Source: Capronia americana (lineage: Eukaryota > Ascomycota > Eurotiomycetes > Chaetothyriales > Herpotrichiellaceae). Taken from it: a stretch of 64,000 nt of DNA. Positions 58,981 through 64,000 of this stretch are shown in pieces. How positions within the stretch are numbered: position 1 is the stretch's first letter; every line of letters starts with the position of its first letter. The stretch lies in contig JADWQD010000002.1 of the NCBI GenBank assembly GCA_016110215.1, positions 1,302,001 to 1,366,000 of the forward strand, given 5' to 3'. The notes beneath the pieces were generated by a model, which saw only the letters and a list, made by a program, of their open reading frames with translations, searched no databases and was not told where the DNA came from. The translations under genes were made by a program, and so were the position numbers.

Positions 58981-59607
58981 ATGGCCAACGCAATCTTCGA
59001 CTCCTCCGATCCGGCTTCACCACTGTCAGTCTCCCCACATGAGACTGCCCTGCTACTCATGGACTACCAGTATATGCTTCGAGGGCTGGTTGGAGAGGGA
59101 GCTTGGGTCAGTGTCACCAACATCGCATCTCGCCTACGGGACTGGGCGCTCGAGAAGAACATTACCGTGTTCCACTGCCTCATCGATATCTCACCGGGCA
59201 CAAAGCCTCCTGCGCACACGAGGATTGCGAGAATGTGGAAAGCGTTCGAAGCTGCACCCGCACTGGGTCGCGAAGCCGATATCCTCGAAGCCAGACGTCC
59301 TTCCAACTTGGAGGCGACTTTTGTGAGATTGCCAGGATCCATCTCTGCGCTTGAATCGCGCGGACTGGCTGAGGCTCTGCGGGCGGCGGGGATCAAGTCG
59401 CTCATTCTCGGGGGCATGAGTACTTCAGGCTGTGTCTTGAGCACTGCCCGTGCGGCGACGGATCGTGGCTTCATCGTGACGGTGGCGGAAGATGCTTGCT
59501 TTGATCCAGTTCCTGGCTTGCATAGTATGCTGGCTACACATGTCCTACCCATCAGTGCACATGTTGCAACCTCGCGAGAAATCTGTGATGCTTGGAAAGT
59601 CTTGTGA
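58981..59607 (+). CDS. Isochorismatase-like cysteine hydrolase
   Basis: Single exon, 208 aa, ATG in good context (CAGCCATGG). The fold is clear: ETALLLMDYQ with catalytic-type Asp D28, then ITVFHCLIDI, and LILGGMSTSGCVLSTARAATDRGF with the nucleophile Cys C151 and the preceding cis-peptide-type small residues. The usual third catalytic residue, a Lys in a VxK-x3-SAF context, is not present: there is no Lys between K87 and K139, and the aligned stretch reads VRLPGSISAL. The protein may thus have lost or changed hydrolase activity. Substrates in this family include isochorismate, nicotinamide, carbamates and small amides; none can be assigned. It is followed by a sugar transporter gene on the same strand, perhaps by chance. 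Confidence 0.85.
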   Translation: MANAIFDSSDPASPLSVSPHETALLLMDYQYMLRGLVGEGAWVSVTNIASRLRDWALEKNITVFHCLIDISPGTKPPAHTRIARMWKAFEAAPALGREADILEARRPSNLEATFVRLPGSISALESRGLAEALRAAGIKSLILGGMSTSGCVLSTARAATDRGFIVTVAEDACFDPVPGLHSMLATHVLPISAHVATSREICDAWKVL

Positions 59608-60497
59608 GGGACACCTTAGAGAGCTGGCTTACCACTTACAAACATTGCACATCTGCCTGCGTCCCAACTATGTGTTCTCGTCGTCGGCTGGCAGAACCAG
59701 TGATAGTTTTCGACCCTTCAACTCGAGTAATTGCTCTCTCACCTTGGCTTCCATCATCATCCGATATGTACCCGAATACCACAATCAACATTACTTGCAA
59801 GCCACGTCTGAACAGGCCCTCGCGCAACTTCCCGCGGGAGACATGAAGGAGATGCCCGAGATGGACCAAGGCATGTGCACGACTCTCTCCCTGTCGGGCC
59901 CGTGAGCATTGTGTTACCAGAGATTTTCCGTCCTACACGCAAGCCTCCAAGGCCAGCATTCCCCTGTCTCGCAGCCTTGTGCCGGTTTATCATGTGGAGC
60001 CTCATGCGTTGGCTCGCTATGTCTTACTTTCCTTCCCACAAGGCAATGCACCCATATATCGGGAACGCAGCGTCCTCTCTTGAATGCCCCTTGACGACTT
60101 CACTACCCAGCAAACAGAGAGGCGGTGAACCGATCGTGAATGACAGTTGTGGCCCCGCATACTGCAATGCCCTCTGTCCCACGTTTGGTGGTACCCGTCC
60201 CTCTACCAAGACCGCCAAGTTGGCCTAACCTTCGCCTATCACTGTTTTGGTTCGACACCTAACCAGGGACTGTCGGGTGTACATAGGTAGGTAGGACAAC
60301 CATTGCGGGGATCTCTGGGGAAAGCTTTGCAAACCCAGCGCTTTCCCCATATCCTGACTGTCAAGAGATGCCGAAGCGGTTCTTGCAATAACCGATAAAG
60401 ATGTGCGTTGCCGCTCCTCCAGCATTGAGCTTTTCTCCACGCCGACTACACGTACAGTATTAGCCACCTCTGAACACCGCGACCTCACATTGCCCTG
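59608..60497. other. Intergenic region upstream of the transporter
   Basis: About 890 bp, containing the transporter promoter. No gene or repeat recognised. Confidence 0.5.
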
Positions 60498-62295
60498 ATG
60501 GCGGACGTCAAAACAGACATGGCTCCCACCACGGAGACCAAGGAGTATTCCGTCGAGAATGCTGTCCCGGCCCACACCAGCGCACCGTCCTCCCAGAAAG
60601 CCACCAAGCAAATGATGTTTATTTCCCTGTATGTTTCGCTTGCCGGCTGGATCTTCAATTTCGATCTCGGTATGTCCAGCGCACTTCCCAGTCTTGCGTT
60701 GTCCAGGGCAGTAGTACAAGGGAAGCTGATAAGGCCGGTCGTCTAGGCTTCGGCGGTACGGTCCTTCAAATGGCGCCATATAGGAAATCATTCGGCCGCT
60801 GTGCTCCCAAGACCAACCCCGAAACAGGCATCACAGCGGTGGTGTGCTCACAAACAGCGCTTCAACAGGGTCTCGTCTCCTTGACCCTGCTCTTTGTCGC
60901 CCTGGGAGGCGCTCTCAGCGGCATCACGGGGAATTACCTCGGCCGTCGGGGGACAATGCAGGTGGGAGCGCTGTTCGCGGCGATCGGGGCGGGGGGTATG
61001 CTGGGCACTGCCGGAAACTTCACGGCCTACCTGGCGTGCAAGTGCATTGGTGGCGTCGGGCTCGGACACATCATCGCAGCAGCGGTGGTCTACGGAGCCG
61101 AGTGCACTATCGCCAGCAAGCGAGGCATGCTCCTGGCGCTGTACAACGTCGGACTGGGCTTCGGGAACGCAGCGGCAGCGGCAGTCTGCTGGGGTTCGTC
61201 GTCCTACACGCACAGCAACCTGGCATGGCAGATCCCGATCATCTGCCAGATTCCGCTGTCGTTCATCCTCGGATTCGGCGCCTGTTGCTTCCCAGAATCG
61301 CCCCGCTGGCTGTTGACCAAGGGCCGCGAGGAAGCGGCCAAGAGGTCGTTCGCGTGGTTCTACGCCAAACCGGCCGACGATCCGGACGTGCTCCTCCAGG
61401 TGCAAGATGTGCAGCGGCACATCGACATGGAGAGACTGTACGGCTCGACCACCAGCTGGACCGAGACCTTCCGCGGCCAGAACGTGCGGCGCACCGGCGT
61501 CAGCTCCTTAATCATGGTCGGGCTAGCAATTACGGGCTCTAAGTTTGTGGGCCCCTACGGCGCCATCTTCCTGGCCAAAGTCGGCATCAAGAACGTCTTC
61601 CTCAACAACTTCCTCGCCGCCGCCTGCACCATGGCGGGGACCATTCCCGGGCCCCTGGTCGTCGAGTACGGGGGCCGCCGCTTCTCCATGCTCTCAGGGT
61701 ACACGACCATGACGATCTGCATGCTGATTATCGCCGTCGTGGGCTCGACGCTCGGCCAGGCAAGCAATGCCGCCAAAGTCGTCTTGCTGGTCTTCCTCTT
61801 CCTGTGGGCCTTTCTGTTCGGCATGTTCATCGGGACGAGCGTGTGGATCGCAGCCCCCGAGCAGCATAACATCCGTCTGAGGACCTACGGGCAGGCGTCG
61901 ACCACGACGGTCTATCAGATCTTTGGCTTCGCCGCCTCCTTTTACGGTCCCTACATGCTCAGCGCCGACTACGGCAACATGGGCCTGAATGTCGGGTATT
62001 TCTACGCCGGTAAGTCAGTCACTGTACTATGCTTGGTCACGCGACATAGTCCATTCCACAGCCTTGCTGGCCCTTGCTGACCCTCGCTCCAGGAGTGACC
62101 TTCGCTATGCTAGTCTTGACCTTCTTGTTCGTCCCGGAAACGGCGAGACTCACCCTCGAGCAGATCGACGAGTACTACTTCTCTGGCAGGCCCGCGTGGA
62201 AGACCTCCACGCGTAGGAACAAGATGATTGCGAAAGGGGAGGTTATAGACCACTCGCCCGTGCATGAGTATCCTGCTGGGAAGTTGGACGAGTGA
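60498..62295 (+). CDS. MFS sugar transporter (sugar porter family)
   Basis: Three exons, 60498..60669, 60747..62009, 62093..62295; 545 aa, about twelve membrane segments. Donors GTATGT and GTAAGT; joints restore NFDLGFGGTVLQM (the first-helix D-x-G-F-x-G motif) and YFYAGVTFAMLVL. Sugar-porter signatures: GNYLGRRGTMQVGALF (GRR loop), PESPRWLLTKGREEAA, and PETARLTLEQIDEYYF at the end of the second half. The central loop RHIDMERLYG is the usual ICH region. The second-half loop reads EYGGRRFSMLSGY. Substrate not predictable; hexose or glucoside uptake at the plasma membrane is likely. The last 200 bases and part of the 3' flank (62113-62349) have a degenerate inverted copy at 63431-63650. Confidence 0.9.
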
Positions 62296-62658
62296 TGTCG
62301 AACTTGGAAGCGCAGACGGGGTAAGGTTACAGGACCGGGTAGTTGAAATCATCCCTCAACTCAACCTTCTATTTAAGGATGTTTCTATCTGTCCGTATGC
62401 AATGGAGTGACGCACCGGCATCCCACCCGATCCGGCACGCCCTTCGTTACAGCCAGTATATGACGCTGCGTCGTCTCTTTACGCTCCTCATCTCGCCAAT
62501 CAATTACACCATGTGAGGGGCCCTACCGAATACACAGAACAAGAGATGCGACCCTACCTCATCTGGCTCGTTCATACGGATACCCATTCTCCCGACCCGG
62601 GTCAGCTTGTGCAACCCCTCAGCATGTCGGTTACGCTCGTCATGCTTGTCATGCTCGT

Positions 62659-62690
62659 CTATCCACCGATCCACCTATCCACCTATCCCT
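62659..62690 (+). repeat. CTATCCAC short tandem repeat
   Basis: Four imperfect units of (C/G)ATCCAC(C/T)(T) followed by CTATCCC; preceded by two copies of CGTCATGCT/TGTCATGCT. Confidence 0.6.
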
Positions 62691-62899
62691 ACCGCGCTGT
62701 TCTATGCTCTTAGATGGGCGCGAAGAGTAATACATCCCTTCACGTATTCGGGTTGTACGGACCACGGCGTGTCCGTGGGATGTCTACTACAGAACTCGGG
62801 TAGTATGTACTGGGCGCTAGCTGTGTTGATGTAAGCATAGCACGGGATTGCTATCAGGACTGCTGGCCGTCTGCCTGTATGCCTGATCAGGGACAGTGG

Positions 62900-62945
62900 T
62901 TGGTTGGTCAATCAGTCAGTCAAACCCGGACGGTCGGTCAGTCAG
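62900..62945 (+). repeat. GGTTGGTT / CAGTCAGTC tetramer-rich tract
   Basis: GGTT, CAGT and GGTC tetramers recur: TTGGTTGGTC, AATCAGTCAGTCAA and GGTCGGTCAGTCAGTCGA. Slippage-type low-complexity DNA. Confidence 0.6.
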
Positions 62946-63430
62946 TCGATTTTCAGCAGGATTGCTAAGGTACAGACAGTATGAACTCTAGTCCCGAGCA
63001 CTTAACCAACTAATCAACTCACGCACTGGTGTTGATGTCACCAAAGTCCAAGTTCCACCACATGTCGCCCCTCTCAAGTCGCAGTTCCAGGGCATCCCTC
63101 TCAAACTACCTGGTGCACCTACGCTGACGATAGGGTGGCAGTATAGGAGCTACTTGCCGGATCCGTCTATCTTTCCGGACTCGTCGATCATACATACGTA
63201 CATATATTGTGACATTATCTTCCACGGGGGATTGTGTCCGAGCTAGGGCGAGTGAGAACGGCGGCCACATTGGCTTTGCTGGTCTCGCAACTTCTGCTGT
63301 GCTACAGTATGGGCCTCATACAGCGGACGGGCGTCTCGGCCATCAATGCACGCCGACCCCCCCGGCCTACAGTGGCACATCGTTCTATTCACGGGGTGGG
63401 CTATCGTATCCATTTGAGTGTAGTATTGCC

Positions 63431-63650
63431 ATTTCGACTACCTGGTCCGGGAACCCTTCCTCCGTCTTGCTTCCGCGTTCGACATCACTCGTCCAGCTTT
63501 CCCGCGGGATACTCATGCACGGGCATACAACCTCCCCCTTCATCTCATTCCTGCCCGTGGAAGTCTTCCTAGCGGCCTGCCAGAGAAGAATTACTCGTCG
63601 ATCTGCTCGAGGTGAGGCTCGCTGTTTCAGCCTGGAAGTAAGGGCAAGAC
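63431..63650 (-). pseudogene. Degenerate inverted duplicate of the MFS transporter 3' end
   Basis: Read on the minus strand this segment follows 62113-62349 base by base: GAAAC(A/G)GCGAG, TCGAGCAGATCGACGAGTA, TTCTCTGGCAGGCC, GTGCATGAGTATCC and GGACGAGTGATGTCGAAC are shared, and the match continues into the 3' flank (GTAGT(T/C)GAAAT). Differences include a one-base deletion in CACCCTCGAG, TAC to TAA making a stop after IDE, and deletions of about six and seven bases. It cannot encode the transporter end. Its first part is read in another frame as the C-terminus of the helicase frame at 63569-64000. Confidence 0.88.
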
Positions 63651-64000
63651 ACGGTTTCTGCTTCAATCTTCACACGGTACTTGAGGAAACTCGATTGGAA
63701 GTTGCGAAGCCAACGATCCTTGGCCATGTCAATCTGTGCCTTGGTACCGAGAATGTAGAGAGCATTCCTGGCACGAGTGAAGTAGACACACGGGCGGTTG
63801 AGCCAGCCTTGCAAGCCTGCCGTTGTCCCTATCATGAGTAAGTCGACGATGGTGATGTCAATTTCGTCACCCTGGCGGCTATCGATGGTGTCAACGACCA
63901 AGCGATCATATGTCTCGTTTGTAGCCACTATATTCTCCTTGCCAGCTGCCAGATTTCGGTACTGCGCTTGGTATGTGGTCAAGTACGCGATAGACGCTTC
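63569..64000 (-). CDS. C-terminal part of a superfamily 1 helicase, 5' end outside the window
   Basis: The minus-strand frame is open through base 64000 and ends at 63569. It shows SF1 (Upf1/AAA_12-like) motifs: IAYLTTYQAQ (motif IV-like), VVDTIDSRQGDEIDITIVDL (motif V) and CVYFTRARNALYILG (motif VI with the TRAR arginines). After AKDRWLRNF the normal domain would end; the last ~27 residues (from about CPYFQAETASL) are encoded by the duplicated transporter fragment in a shifted frame and stop there. Whether this is an intact gene with a captured tail or a truncated copy cannot be judged without the upstream sequence. Multi-copy SF1 helicases are common in accessory regions of fungal genomes. 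Confidence 0.75.
   Translation of the reverse strand, partial: EASIAYLTTYQAQYRNLAAGKENIVATNETYDRLVVDTIDSRQGDEIDITIVDLLMIGTTAGLQGWLNRPCVYFTRARNALYILGTKAQIDMAKDRWLRNFQSSFLKYRVKIEAETVSCPYFQAETASLTSSRSTSNSSLAGR

Larger units (their letters stand above)
62296..63430. other. Intergenic region with short repeats
   Basis: About 1.1 kb between the transporter and its inverted partial copy. Contains CTATCCAC-type repeats (about 62659-62690) and GGTCAGTCAGTC-type repeats (about 62900-62945). No gene recognised. Confidence 0.5.

Overview
The window is nuclear DNA of a filamentous ascomycete (Pezizomycotina). The evidence is short introns of about 45-130 bp with GTRNGT-like donors and CTRAY branch sites, a set of housekeeping genes whose closest described relatives are fungal (ERG5 sterol C-22 desaturase, a Taz1/Tbf1-like telobox protein, a Sit4-associated SAPS protein, Blm10), and genes on both strands spaced 0.1-2 kb apart. 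I cannot name the species; a member of the Eurotiomycetes or a related class is a guess.

Layout, left to right. 1-2802: glutamine-rich C2H2 protein, cut by the window edge. 3897-6786 (-): telomere-repeat-binding (TRFH + telobox Myb) protein. 7836-8696 and 9515-10150 (+): two unrecognised proteins. 12189-12957 (+): small F-box protein. 13358-14065 (-): dynactin p27. 14296-15084 (+): GINS subunit Psf3. 15198-15900 (-): ESCRT-III Vps60. 17279-20719 (+): SAPS protein. 21670-22470 (-): Mg-dependent phosphatase-1. 23140-24718 (+): adrenodoxin reductase Arh1. 25398-26778 (-) and 28038-29141 (+): a divergent pair of L-2-hydroxyglutarate dehydrogenase and a TauD-type Fe/2-oxoglutarate oxygenase. 29618-31404 (-): ERG5. 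32241-35636 (-): eIF5B. 36216-40315 (-): DDB1/CPSF-A/Mms1-type protein. 41308-42613 (+): TBC1D20/Gyp8 RabGAP. 43558-44652 (+): Yip1-family membrane protein. 45315-46009 (-): ubiquitin-L40 fusion. 46333-48973 (-): V-ATPase subunit a. 49583-50212 (+): MOSC protein. 50842-56875 (-): Blm10. 58981-59607 (+): isochorismatase-like hydrolase. 60498-62295 (+): MFS sugar transporter. 63431-63650 (-): inverted degenerate copy of the transporter's 3' end. 63569-64000 (-): C-terminus of an SF1 helicase, cut by the right edge.

From 1 to about 57 kb this looks like ordinary conserved chromosome; from about 57 kb rightwards it becomes accessory in character (long gene-poor gaps, catabolic hydrolase plus sugar transporter, duplicated and broken gene ends, short repeats). 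Intron positions were worked out by reading frame, splice consensus and family alignment from memory; all gene models are predictions without transcript support.

The observations most worth following are: (1) the ubiquitin-L40 gene, whose ATG is split by an intron and followed by a 7-nt microexon; (2) a perfect inverted repeat of telomeric sequence 54 nt upstream of the start codon of the telomere-binding protein gene; (3) the divergent L-2HG dehydrogenase / 2OG-oxygenase pair, which resembles in concept the bacterial glutarate module csiD-lhgO; (4) the inverted duplication at the right end, which supplies the last codons of the helicase reading frame. I found no CRISPR array, rRNA, tRNA or intact transposon.
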